Source of the DNA: Fraxinus americana
Taxonomy: Eukaryota > Streptophyta > Magnoliopsida > Lamiales > Oleaceae
Assembly (NCBI GenBank): GCA_035079005.1
Contig: CM068719.1
Coordinates: forward strand, 7,706,061-7,770,060
DNA: 64,000 nt
Reading direction: 5' to 3'
The position numbers and the translations under genes were made by a program. Positions 23,367 to 34,734 of the stretch are shown here, piece by piece; positions within the stretch are counted from its first letter, which is position 1, and every line of letters begins with the position of its first letter. Under the pieces are notes generated by a model. That model worked only from the letters and a program-made list of their open reading frames with translations, ran no database searches and was not told the DNA's origin.

Positions 23367-26241
23367 TGTTAACGACCTAAATTTTACCTTTAAAATTATT
23401 ATACATATACCGTAAAAGAGTAAATTCATAATCAAAAGAAAAAATAGGATAATGTTTTATTAACATACGAGGATTTAATATTAGTTTTAAGAGAAATACA
23501 ATGAACATTATTAAAATTCTTAACTACATAATTTATTCTTTATTTTTCACCCACGCAAGCACAATCCACCTTCGATCGCCTCGAACCTACCTTTTTAGTT
23601 ACCTATAAAAAGTTTAACATATACCCGTTAGACATAAATCTCAGTAAATGAATAATAACGAATATCATCGCACATTTAAATACAGAAAATCATAAAATAC
23701 ATATGGAGACACGGGGAATTATTATTCGAACTTCGTGGTTATAATTCCCGTGCGTAGCGCTACTAAATTCCGATTCTTTGAATTTACACATATATGACCC
23801 TTATCATTATTATAACTTGGATTTTCGTATAATCATACTTATAACATAAATTTCCGTAATTTAAATAATGAAAGAACTGTTGACATATGGTTGATGTCTC
23901 GTTTTGATTATCACAAACAAATTGCTTTTATTTCAAACAAATTAATTTCGAGTGTCTGTAGTGATTATTGCAAATCAATATAATTGAAGACACGAAGTTC
24001 AAGGTCAAGAAATTTGCATACAACATGGACGTGGAAACAAAATTGATCAAACGAGATTATGAAGAATGATATTGCAAAACTAACAAAAAGATGCCTCAAC
24101 AAGAATCGATATAAAAGTCAAAGTACCGTCAAGCAATGCACATTAAGATGCTCAAGACAAAAAGCTTTGACCTTATACAATCATATGTAAAGGTAAAACG
24201 TTTCAATACATGGCAATGATTCGTGACGAGCTCAAGTTTTGATTTCACAATCGAAAAATCACGACAAAACGTTTTACTCATAAAATATGTTTTTCAAAGG
24301 TAAAAATCGAAACAAGCATTTTTAAATATGACAAATACTTTGAAAAATATTTTTAAACGTCCCTCAAGTACCTACATTTGATAAATATTAAAACGAGGAC
24401 GTTCCGGGCCAAAACCGATTTTACCGGACGTCCGGTACGACTGATTTGGTTCCAACGGTCATATTTCAAACGATCTGATTTTCTGACAAAAATAACGGCT
24501 AGTTGACGTCCGGTATTTATCGGACGTCCGATAAGGGTCGTTCGGTACGACAGAGTTTTGACAGATTTTCATCTATAAATATCAACTCTCTTTGCACTCA
24601 ATTTGAATAACTTTGGAGAGAAAATTAAGAGAGCAAATTATTGAAAATTCTTGAGTTTAAATTGATTTTATATTCTATCTCATTTACAAAGAATTTCTTG
24701 ATTGGTCCAAATTAGTTTTATCTTTTTCATCAAAAATTTTATTTTGCAAATGAACTTCTCAATCTCATTTACTTTCAAATTCTTGATAAAATTTTTCTTT
24801 GCCAACACTTATATTGAAGTGTAAATCTCTCTTTATTCTAAACTTGTTTTATTTGTTAAGAGAGATCATTGGTTGAAAACTTTGATACAACAATACAAAC
24901 TATTTCATCATCTATCATTTATCAAAGTTTATAACATCAACACTTGAGATTTATCATTTGCTATCTATTGAAGTGTTTGGCTTCTTCTCTTCTTGTTCTC
25001 AACTTTGAATTTATCATTCATTAAGAAGAAACAATTTCAATTGTAAATTCATTTTAAATTGTGGGTTGTGTTGAAGTCACTTAAAGATCAACATTGTAAA
25101 GGATTGGTGCACTTTGTTGTAAGTCACCGTGTGAGTCATATTGAGGTCCCGTAAAGCTCAATAGTGTGGGTTGTGTTGAGGTCCTGAAAAGCTCAACATT
25201 GTAAAGGATCGGTACTCCTTGTTGTAAGTTACCATTATAGTAAAATTGGTCTTACTCGTGACGGAGAGTTTGGTAACGGGGGACGTAGATCATTGCATTG
25301 GATTGAACCTCCAAAACATATTGTTTGCACTCTCGATCCCTTTTACTTATTGCTTTTATATTTGTACTTATTATTTGAATTAATCTATTTAGTCTTTACT
25401 TGCTTGAATTTAGATTAATTCTTCGAAAAAGTTTTAATAACCAATTCACTCCTTCTTGATTAGTTATTCTTGGGCTAACAAGAATAATCCATACTACTAT
25501 ACTTACAGTCATATAGAAGAAGATAAAGGTAAATCGAAGAAGTTGCTTTGTTAAACTTTCATTCCAAAATTCCTTGGACACTGTGAGTGCTAAACTTTGT
25601 AATGTGAAGGGATATAAAGTATAACATAAGTTGTATGAGTGTAAGTGATGTGAGGGTAGTATAAATAGGGGTTTCTAAAGTTTGATCCATTTACCTATTT
25701 TTGATATTAGCATTCATTTCTTTATTAACATCACACGTTTTTCCATATAAAATATAAACAATCACTCAACTAATTATCCAATTAAATATAGTAATAAATA
25801 TATAATTGTTACTAATAAGATATTGCCATATAATTAAAGCATTTAATTTAATTATGCCAAATTAAATATTCTATCATATCATATAAAAATGTGAAATTGC
25901 TAATTACAAATGCATAAATAATGTTTCTAATTTTTAATAGATGAAAGTTTCTCTAATTATAATAATTAACCAATTAATTAGTCTAATTGACATGCAAAAT
26001 TTATTTAATCAAAGTAGAAATTAAGTTACTTTCTATAATCTAGATACTCAATTCCGTAATCTTTTCCTTGACTAAACATGAAAATTCCATGATAATTTCT
26101 TTGTCAAATTTTGAAATTAAAAAAGTACGCATTAGGTCCTTCAACTATGAAAAGTCATCAATTTGGTCCCCTAACTTTCAACATCTTATACTAAGGTCCT
26201 AAATTCAAGATTAATAACCTTAGGACTTTTCGGGTGTTCTA
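23367..26241 (-). repeat. 5' LTR of the Ty3/gypsy element, interrupted
   Basis: This LTR is collinear with 19425-20724 except for the insertion at 23878-25480. Without the insertion and its target duplication it is about 1267 bp. It ends CGGGTGTTCTA, followed by the target duplication GTTGC. Confidence 0.8.
23878..25480. mobile_element. Solo LTR inserted in the Ty3/gypsy 5' LTR
   Basis: A 1603-bp block begins TGTTGACATATGG and ends GGGCTAACA (TG...CA). It is flanked by AGAAC (23873-23877) and AGAAT (25481-25485), a 5-bp target duplication with one change. The empty site is visible in the sister LTR near 19925. It has no coding region, a TATAAAT box at 24574-24580, and repeated CGGACGTCC words upstream of that box (about 24420-24530). 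This is what unequal recombination between two LTRs leaves behind. Its strand and parent family were not fixed; large copia LTRs are one possibility. Confidence 0.75.
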
Positions 26242-26330
26242 GTTGCATTGGTTTTTAATGCTCAATTCCAAATCTTAGTAAATACCCAGTTAATTTGATT
26301 GTTTGTATTTGTTGTCATTGCAATTCATTT

Positions 26331-27696
26331 GGGCCCTGTTTGATGGACCTTAAATTCCAAGCAAGATGGAAAACTTCCCACCATTTTCTAACTTTTTGGT
26401 TGTTTGATGGGATATATTTTTCAGGCAAAACATTTTCAATTTTACCAGCACGTGACCCTCTTTTCCTCAAAATACTGGAATTGGTTTTCCCATGATTCAG
26501 CAAGGTTTTTGTTTTCTTGGCAAGTGGGAATTGCAACCAAATTCATCCACTACATCGGCACCTTCTACTCCAAATTCATCCGTATGCCGCTGGACAAATC
26601 GAAGGATTTCCATACCGTCAACAAGTCCTCATCCGATTCTTCAATTCCATACCAAAAATCGGACATAACACCTCCAAAATCAGACGAAATTCGGGTTCAA
26701 AATCAATCCTTCACGCACGGTTTCAACATCAATTCCAGCCAACCCTCCAACACCGACGTCCATACTCCATTATAGGCCCTAATACTCATCACGATGAGCA
26801 GTTTCATGGTCCCATATCATCAAGAAACGATTTAAATCAGGTTCAATTCCATACCAAAAATTGGACATAACACCTCCAAAATCAGACGAAATTCGAGCTC
26901 AAAATCAATCCTTCACGCACGGTTTCAACACCAATTCCGACCAACCCTCCAACATCGACGTCCATACTCCATTACAAGCCCTAATACTCATCACGACGAG
27001 TAGTTTCATGGTCCCATATCATCAAGAAACGATTTAAATCAAGTTCAATTCCATACCATTTCGAATGCAGCGAATCACGCACAGTTCATCCCAAATTTCG
27101 GCGCCGACGTTGAGATTCACGGTCGTGCACCCCCACTATTACCTCCTCCTCATTATGACGGACAACATACATATATGGGTCTTCGTCAATTGAGCTCGAG
27201 TCGTACTAGCCAATCCTTTTTGCTACTCTCCACCAACAATCAGACATTGAGTACCTTGTCACGAACGTTGGATCTGGTGGTGGTGGTACTGTAGTAGCAG
27301 TTGCTGCCCTTGCTGGTGGCTCTGGTTCTGTTGCCAGGAGAAGACGGAGGAGCCCATGAGGAGAGCAGGAGAGACGGACCAAGGAGAGTAGGAAACGGGC
27401 CTCATTTTTTGTATTAGAAGGGCCTTTTATAATTGTCAATTTCAATTTTTTTTTTCAATTCAAACAAATTTTATCCCAAATTGTAACAAATTATATCTAT
27501 TTAACGGAAAATTTCAATAAAGAATAAAGTCAAACGAATACCAAAAGATCCAAAATTTCAATATTTTTCAGGTGGAAAATTATACCAATCAAACACAGTT
27601 AATTGACAATTCCCAGTGAAATGAATTATTGGCAATTCAATTCCATAGAATTCATTTTCTTTTCACCCAAATTTCATTCTTGCAATCAAAGGAACC
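26331..27696. mobile_element. Large Tourist-like element with GC-richer interior
   Basis: The terminal inverted repeats are GGGCCCTGTTTGATGG on the left and the complement of GCAATCAAAGGAACC on the right; the flanking 3 bp reads TTT on both sides. Subterminal sequence at the right (CAATCAAACACAGTTAATT, then CAATTCAATTCCATAGAAT) matches the element at 39658-40227 and, inverted, that at 58925-59703, so all three form one family. The 0.9-kb interior (26530-27420) is unrelated to those relatives, is GC-richer, and contains a 202-bp tandem duplication. Captured host DNA is possible but no protein is recognised. Confidence 0.6.
26641..27058. repeat. Tandem duplication, period about 202 bp
   Basis: Two near-identical copies start at 26641 and 26843, with a third start at 27044 that stops after about 15 bases. 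Shared words include CAATTCCATACCAAAAAT, ACACCTCCAAAATCAGACG and CATATCATCAAGAAACG. The high similarity of the copies indicates a recent duplication inside the Tourist-like element. Confidence 0.8.
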
Positions 27697-27699
27697 TTT

Positions 27700-30600
27700 A
27701 GGATTTGCAGTTTTGACATTGAAGTTTATTTGGCTGTGTAATTAGCTTATTGAAAAAAGTAATTAGTATGTTTAATAAAGGTATGGCTTTGCTTAAAAGC
27801 TATAAATAAGAAACCTTTTCTTTTTTATTTTTTCCACTGTATGAAAGGTCATACTGCTTCTTACTGGCTTTTAAGTAAAGCCAAACAAGCTCACAATGTA
27901 TATCATGGTCCTTACACCCATCTAGTTCATTTTGGCTCTTTTTTTCACTAGAGAAGTAATGATATTGAACCTTGCAGTAATTTATCAATGAAATGTTCCG
28001 TTGCTTTGTTTGGCCTGGAGGTGTCAATAGGGCTTGACAATCCTGGTCCAGGGAAGCCCGAAATGTGGTTTGGGCCCAGCTCACAATTGAAGACCTGCCT
28101 GCATGGCCCAAGAAGTGGTCGAAGAAAAGGAGCCCTAAACTTTGTAGCCTTTCTGCCCTTGGAGATTCTTATTATTGCCACCTATGTCCCTTTGTGCTTC
28201 CAATGCCTCTTGTCATTATTGTGGAAACAAAATCGGATTGATTGGTTCAATCCGCTTATATGTAGACAGTTGGAAGTCCATTGAAAGAAGTTAAGAACTT
28301 GAAGGTTAATCTCAAACTTTAACTTTTTAATGATAAGTTCGACATGAGTTTGACCATTTTCTATCCTTGATCTTTGATCTTTTTTATGTCGAAGTTTAGA
28401 ACGATTTTTAAAATATTCGTTTTATTGTTAAAGATGACTTCGTTTTTCTTAACTAAGTTCTTGAATCTATGGAATTAGCCTGAAAAATTATTCTAACAGA
28501 CGCAAGGTCTTCTTAGGGGCGTTGCATCTAGACAAAGAACAATCTTATTTTATACTAATCATGGTTGTACTCAAAATTGTTAAAAGTCAAACCTCATTGT
28601 AAAGTCTTCTTGAGGGAATCAATGTCTCTGGTCATGTACTTATAAAGAAAAAGTCGAAAGATCAAACAAAAGGATTAAGAATTTTTGAGATTAACATAAT
28701 GATATTTGAGAAAAATAACGGGTTTTACATTTTTTGTAATGTTGTCCTCCTCCTCCTCGGCTCCTCCTCCTCCTTCTAATGGTAGACCTTCGGAACATTA
28801 GTTGTAGTGAACGAGAAGGGTGGTTATCATAGATTCAAATCTTACAAGATAATGTATATAGTGATAAAAAGAAAAAGAAAACTTCAAGAAGTGGACTCCG
28901 AATGTCTTGAAAATAACAAATGATATGTAATTTATTTATATAGAATAAGGAGATTAAGCTCCTCTTTGAGTTCTAATTCTTTAAATTTTTATTTTCAAAT
29001 TTGTTTTCAATCACATATTCTTCTAATAAAATAATTTTACATATAAATATATAATTTTTCCTACTTTTTAACCATATAAAATGTGAAAATAGCCCGTTGG
29101 AACGAAAAAACAATAACATTTCTGAGAATTCATAATATATGGAATATAAATTTCAACTTTGAGAACATGTTGGGCATATAAAAGCTTACATTATATTTAC
29201 ATTTCTTTCTCTTCTTTATTGCTACTTAACTATTTAATTTAATTTTTTTGCATTAATTTATGTGATACAATGGAATTGGATGAAAAATGACACACTATCA
29301 ACAAACTCATTGTGTTGGAAAAAAAACTCCGTAAGTATGTCTCTATTCAATAAAGTTCAACTAACCGTCAAACAACCCTAGTCTAGAGTGTCAAGAAAAG
29401 AAGAAAAATGTAACATAGACATATCCACATTTCACTAATAAAAATAAATAATAACTTTTTGTCCATGCATAACTAGAAGTCCATGCCGTCTAGCCGGCGT
29501 CTTAATGGTCGCTCCTTTTATTCCGTCTTCAAGTGATCCAGTCGAGCCTCAAACATGCGATAACCGCATAATCGGTTGTACCATTATGATTTGAGGATGT
29601 TGATTAAAATAATATAAGCATCATAAAAAAATAAAAAATAAATAAAAATCACTTGCCTTTTGACCCTAAATGAAAGAACTTTTTTTTCTTAATTAACCGA
29701 TTGAGAGATGAATGCCTTTTTCTTTAACTTGACACAAGTTATTCCTTTATACACTTGCACGTCTCCCTCTTATTTGGAATAATAAAATATGCAATTTCTT
29801 AATCACCATTGTCACTATCATTTATATTACAATATTTTCATATTTCTTTTTATCTTCATATGTAATAAATATTTTATTGGCTTATTTATCACATGATTCA
29901 ATTGTCCCAAAAATGAATGTAAATAATATTCTTACACTATTTCGAAATTTAATTTAAATTAAGAATTTTCTTAAAATAAAATTGTTAAGGATAGAAATCA
30001 GTAGATGCACCTAAACGTAATTTTTAAGTATGAATTATTGGGAAATTAATCATTAGAATAATTGAATGATTTTTATTTTGACGATTCAATGCATGAGAGT
30101 ATACTCTCAATACTCGATCACCTTCAACAACTATAAAACTATGAAGTGCAAATACCAATACATGAACACAAAATAATATAGTGACACAAATAAAAAAAGA
30201 ATGTAAAATATTAATTTGCTGATTCATTTATTATTAATTTTCTTCTTAACAGCTGATTGTAGGGCCAATTTAGAGAGACTCAATAATTTGGTTCACGTGC
30301 ATGCATCATATATTCATGTAGACAAGAATACATACATACATATATACATACAAATGCACACGTATTACCTATCCTTTCATTGAGAATTAAATATATTTTT
30401 CAATTAATTTGTGGGGAGTTTTAATTTTCTTGTTGCACGTGGGTACCCAAAAGGGAGTGTAGCAATATAATAAGTAATACCCCACATCAAATACGGTTCA
30501 TAAGAAATTTATTTCATATATATCATGATGGACCTCCTCTTGATTAGTTGTTCAAATCCTTAGCTGTCCATGATTGAAGTTTGTCTTGAATTATTGCATC

Positions 30601-31233
30601 TTTTCCTTTCAATTGGGACACATGAATTTTTATATTTTCTCTCTGTAATAAAAAAAAGTTTTAAAAAAGGCACATAAGCTTTAAGATTCTTAAAAGAGAC
30701 ATAAAATTATCATTCATTAGTTAATAAATCAATATAAATTTGACTCCTATAAATGTTTAAATTGCACAATTTATGACGACGACGACGATGAAGATGAGAG
30801 ATGAAATCCCTTTCACACGAGCATCATCGAATGTTATATCCACTTATCTCCCTTTCACACGAGCATCAAATGTTATATCCACTTATCCATATTTTCGTGT
30901 ACTATGGTAGGAGAGGTAAATTCATTTTATTTTTTAAGGGAAAAGAATGATAAGTTAGAAAAAAAAACCAAAATATTGAAATTGTTTTCCATTTTCTCTC
31001 TCTTTTTATGTATACTAGTCAGAATTGAACGTGTACTGCACAATATTCTGAAATGTTTTATAAGTGTTATAAACTAATATTTGATGCTAATTTGTTGGGA
31101 GGATTTAATGAGTCTCACACGAAGTAAAATAAAATAAAATTTAGGATAGAAATTTAAGAAAAGAAAATTGTACTATTGAAACTCAACTTTTATAATTCAA
31201 CTTTTTGTGATGATTAAATACTACAAATGAGTA
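27700..31233. other. Gene-poor stretch
   Basis: No known protein is recognised. A GC-richer patch at about 27985-28200 (GGCCTGGAGGTGTCAATAGG) resembles hAT subterminal sequence but has no fixed ends. Small simple repeats occur at about 28745-28780 (CTC-rich) and 30774-30790 (GAC). A 36-bp local duplication (CACACGAGCATCA...TATATCCACTTATC) lies at about 30810-30890. The remainder is AT-rich. Confidence 0.4.
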
Positions 31234-33286
31234 ACATTTTTATTATACATTTGATACATAAGAGAATTAATTATTTATACATGAATTTAAACACTTATTA
31301 AAATTTCTAGATACATGAATAGAAATAAATTTATCCATAATAACTATAGATTTATGTAGATCAACATTTATCAAGTCAGATTTATATGAATGTTAATTAA
31401 TTAAGAATTAATAACACAAAATTCAAACATTAAACGGATTTTATAATATTTATTATATATTAAAAAACTAAGACTAAAGTATTATTGAAATAATAAAATT
31501 ATAATAAAATTAAAATTGTTCAAAATATAAATCACTTGATATTTAATATATTGAAAATTTTATTTGTATAATCGAGGTTGATAACCTCTCACATGTGTGC
31601 CGGGTTCACATGTTTAATTTTTTTTTTAGAAAAAAGTGGACCCCCCATGTGAGTAGTTGTCAACTGATGTTGTACAACTAGCGTGACTCTCAATATATTA
31701 TAGACATCAACATTATAACGCGTGGCACGGGAGCCTCTTCTTCTGTTCACCCCACATTTTTATTATACATTTGATACATAAGAATTAATTATTTATACAT
31801 GAATTTAAACACTTATTAAAATTTCTAGATACATGAATAGGAATAAATTTATCCAAAATAACTATAGATTTATGTAGATCAAAATTTATCAAGTCAAGAT
31901 TTATATGAACGTTAACTAATTAAGAATTAATAACACAAAATTCATACATGAAACGGATTTTATAATATTTATTATATATTAAAAAACTAAGACTAAAGTA
32001 TTATTGAAATAATAAAATTAAAATTGTTCAAAATATAAATCACTTGATATTTAATATATCGAAAATTTATTTGTACAATCGAAGTTGACAACGTCTCACA
32101 CGTGTGCGGGGTTCACATGTTTAAATTTTTTTTTTTTTTAAAAAGTGGATCCTCCATGTGAGTGGTTGTCAACCGATGTTGTACAACTAGCGTGACTCTT
32201 AATAGATTATAGATATCAACATTATAACGTGTGGCATGGGAGCCTCTTCTTATGTTCACCCCACATTTTTATTATACATTTGATACATAAGAATTAATTA
32301 TTTATACGTGAATTTAAACACTTATTAAAATTTCTAGATACATGAATAAAAATAAATTTATCCATAATAACTATAGATTTATGTAGATCAAAATTTATCA
32401 AGTCAAGATTTATATGAATGTTAACTAATTAAGAATTAATAACACAAAATTCATACATGAAACGGATTTTATAATATTTATTATGTATTAAAAAACTAAG
32501 ACTAAAGTATTATTGAAATAATAAAATTAAAATTGTTCAAAATATAAATCACTTGATATTTAATATATCGAAAATTTATTTGTACAATCGAGGTTGACAA
32601 CCTCTCATACGTGTGCGGGGTTCACATGTTTAAATTTTTTTTTTTTTTTAAAAGTGGATCCCCCATGTGAGTGGTTGTCAACCGATGTTGTACAACTAGC
32701 GTGACTCTTAATAGATTATAGATATCAACATTATAACGTGTGGCACGGGAGCCTCTTCTTATGTTCACCCCACATTTTTATTATACATTTGATACATAAG
32801 AATTAATTATTTATACGTGAATTTAAACACTTATTAAAATTTCTAGATACATGAATAAAAATAAATTTATCCATAATAACTATAGATTTATGTAGATCAA
32901 AATTTATCAAGTCAAGATTTATATGAATGTTAACTAATTAAGAATTAATAACACAAAATTCATACATGAAACGGATTTTATAATATTTATTATATATTAA
33001 AAAACTAAGACTAAAGTATTATTGAAATAATAAAATTAAAATTGTTCAAAATATAAATCACTTGATATTTAATATATCGAAAATTTTATTTGTACAATCG
33101 AGGTTGACAACGTCTCACACGTGTATGGGGTTCACATGTTTAAATTTTTTTTTTTTTTTTAAAAAAAGTGGACTCCCCATGTGAGTGGTTGTCAACCGAT
33201 GTTGTACAATTAGCGTGACTCTTAATATATTATAGGATATCAACATTATAACGTGTGGCACGGGATCCTCTTCTTCTGTTCACCCC
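31234..33286. repeat. Four-copy tandem array, unit about 510 bp
   Basis: Direct copies occupy about 31234-31753, 31754-32262, 32263-32770 and 32771-33286 (steps of 509, 508 and 516 bp at the shared word CCCACATTTT). Each unit begins ACATTTTTATTATACATTTG, contains CATGAATTTAAACACTTATT-like text and ends GTTCACCCC. Copies 2-4 are nearly identical; copy 1 is more diverged. Each unit carries a foldback of about 120 bp (first copy about 31565-31682) with ends near TTGTACAATCGAGGTTGAC and GTCAACCGATGTTGTACAA, so a MITE-like insertion was amplified with its flank. No coding frame is present. Confidence 0.85.
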
Positions 33287-33561
33287 ACAAGTAGTAAAAA
33301 CTATGCCCCACAGTACGTGTAACTTGGTGTCCACGCACTAAAATTTGAATTCTTGGGAGTTTTCCAATATCCAATGAGTTAGAGATAATCTCAAATACCT
33401 TATGTTTAGTGGGAAATTCTAGAGAATGCCAGTATTTTTCTAGAAAATTACAGTATATTGAGTTTATGTGCCTCTACGAATTTTTATTTTTATTATTATT
33501 ATTTTTTAATGATCGACCAATGACCATTAGATAAAAAATATCGAATATATCTAGCAATACT

Positions 33562-33696
33562 TAGCGGTGGCAATCGTATACGCCCTAGCTCGGCTTAGCT
33601 CGGGTTCAAGCTCGTCTTTTGACGAGCCCAAGCAGCTCACGAGCGGCTTTTTAACTAGTCAAGCCGACGAGCCACTCGGCTCGATTGCCACCTCTA
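33562..33696. mobile_element. Short hAT MITE
   Basis: A 135-bp element is flanked by GCAATACT (33554-33561) and GCAATGCT (33697-33704), an 8-bp target duplication with one change. The terminal inverted repeats are TAGCGGTGGCAATCG and the complement of CGATTGCCACCTCTA. The interior is rich in GCTCG/CGAGC words, as in the larger hAT element at 50467-53306, from which it may be derived. Confidence 0.8.
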
Positions 33697-33806
33697 GCAA
33701 TGCTCATGATAGTTTGATATAGAACTCTCTCTAGTAGGCTCGGCCGGTCGGCTCGATTGCCACCACTAACAATACTCATGATAGGTTAATATAGAACTCT
33801 CTCTAG
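33672..33806. repeat. Local tandem duplication of the hAT right end and flank
   Basis: The right end of the hAT MITE plus about 60 bp of flank (CTCGGC...GATTGCCACC, then CTCATGATAG, ATATAGAACTCTCTCTAGTA) is repeated directly at about 33738-33806. The second copy lacks a left hAT end, so it arose by duplication and not by a new insertion. Confidence 0.7.
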
Positions 33807-34283
33807 TAAGTAGGAACACAAATACTCAGAATTGACTTGTAAGTCTAAAAGGTACATCCCCATCTATAGGAGACAACGATAGACGTCCATTTTAAGAGAA
33901 AATTAATGGTTCTTTGAAAAAAGCATTTTATGGGCTTTCCATTCGTTGTACATTTGGATAGGGTTAGTACTGAAAGAGATTGGTGGTGCGCCAAAGTTCA
34001 AAAGTTTCAGATAGTCACTGTCTTGAAATGATTTTCTTAGGTTTAACAGGTAGAGATTTGAGGTTTTACCAACTGTAAAAACCGAAAAGTAACAAGACTT
34101 TTTGATTTTTCAACTAGTCCCTTCCGAGTGGTGTGTGCTAGTTCAATTTTTCTTCCTCTTTTTTTTTTTTTTTTTTCTTTTGGGTCAAAACTTGCAATTT
34201 CTGTACATAGGTGGCAGTGAGACTGTGGTCTCATCGTGTGCTTTCTTATATGTCGAACCACTCCTGATTTACAAACTCATTTA

Positions 34284-34469
34284 GCCCCTGTTCGAGCCCC
34301 ATTCTTTCAAGAATGCAATTTTTCTCAACTCATTGTAAACCACACATGTTCTTATAAAATAATTATACACGTATTTAAAAATTTTTTACTTACTTTTTAA
34401 CCACATATTCTCCAAAAAATCACTATTCTATAACGCATTTTATCCCAAAATGGGGATAGAAAAGGGGCT
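34284..34469. mobile_element. Tourist-like MITE of the 186-bp family
   Basis: The block of about 186 bp between TTTAGCCCC and GGGGCTAAA has inverted ends and an interior (TTTTTAACCACATATTCTCC) that matches, in inverted orientation, the MITEs at 59194, 59707 and around 50329. The exact target duplication is not clear because the inverted repeat runs into it. It lies just downstream of the MYB gene stop (34735) and could fall in its 3' untranslated region. Confidence 0.6.
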
Positions 34470-34734
34470 AAATTTAAGACCCATCATCATATATGAAACA
34501 TCTATGGATTGAAGAGAAGGAAAAAAAAAAAAAAACAAAACAAAACGTTATTCTATCATAAACCATACACCAAAAGTTGAATGGAAATTGAAACAGGAAC
34601 AAGTTTTCTATCAAAATATTGGTATCAAGAAGCTGAGAAATCTGTATATATAGTTCCTTGTTTACAAAATAAGAATAAAATTTTATAAGCACAGGCCTGT
34701 TGAATTACCATCCTTTAAGGGGTTGAAAAATAAC

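Larger units (their letters stand above)
19425..26241 (-). mobile_element. Decayed Ty3/gypsy LTR retrotransposon
   Basis: A minus-strand element is bounded by two direct LTRs (19425-20724 and 23367-26241, the latter split by a 1603-bp solo LTR). The flanks GCTGC (19420-19424) and GTTGC (26242-26246) are a 5-bp target duplication with one change. A primer binding site complementary to initiator Met tRNA lies just inside the right LTR. The interior carries pol relics in the order protease, reverse transcriptase, RNase H, integrase C-terminus when read on the minus strand. Most of the integrase core is missing and stops are frequent, so the element is dead. Lineage within Ty3/gypsy is uncertain; the RT text and LTRs above 1 kb suggest a chromovirus such as Tekay/Del. 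Confidence 0.85.

Noticed and set aside
27800..28284. GC-richer patch with overlapping open frames on both strands
   Set aside because: No known protein; the text resembles hAT subterminal DNA more than a gene, but ends and target duplication could not be fixed.
28955..29105. Possible further member of the 186-bp MITE family
   Set aside because: Some shared AT-rich text (TTTTTAACCATAT, AATAAAATAATTTTACAT) but the ends do not form a convincing inverted repeat with a TAA duplication.
31234..33286. CRISPR-like or centromeric satellite array
   Set aside because: Only four copies of about 510 bp, no short-repeat/spacer pattern, and each carries a MITE-like foldback; a local tandem duplication explains it.
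34480..34734. Small open frame downstream of the MYB stop
   Set aside because: Motif-free and overlapping the likely MYB 3' untranslated region.
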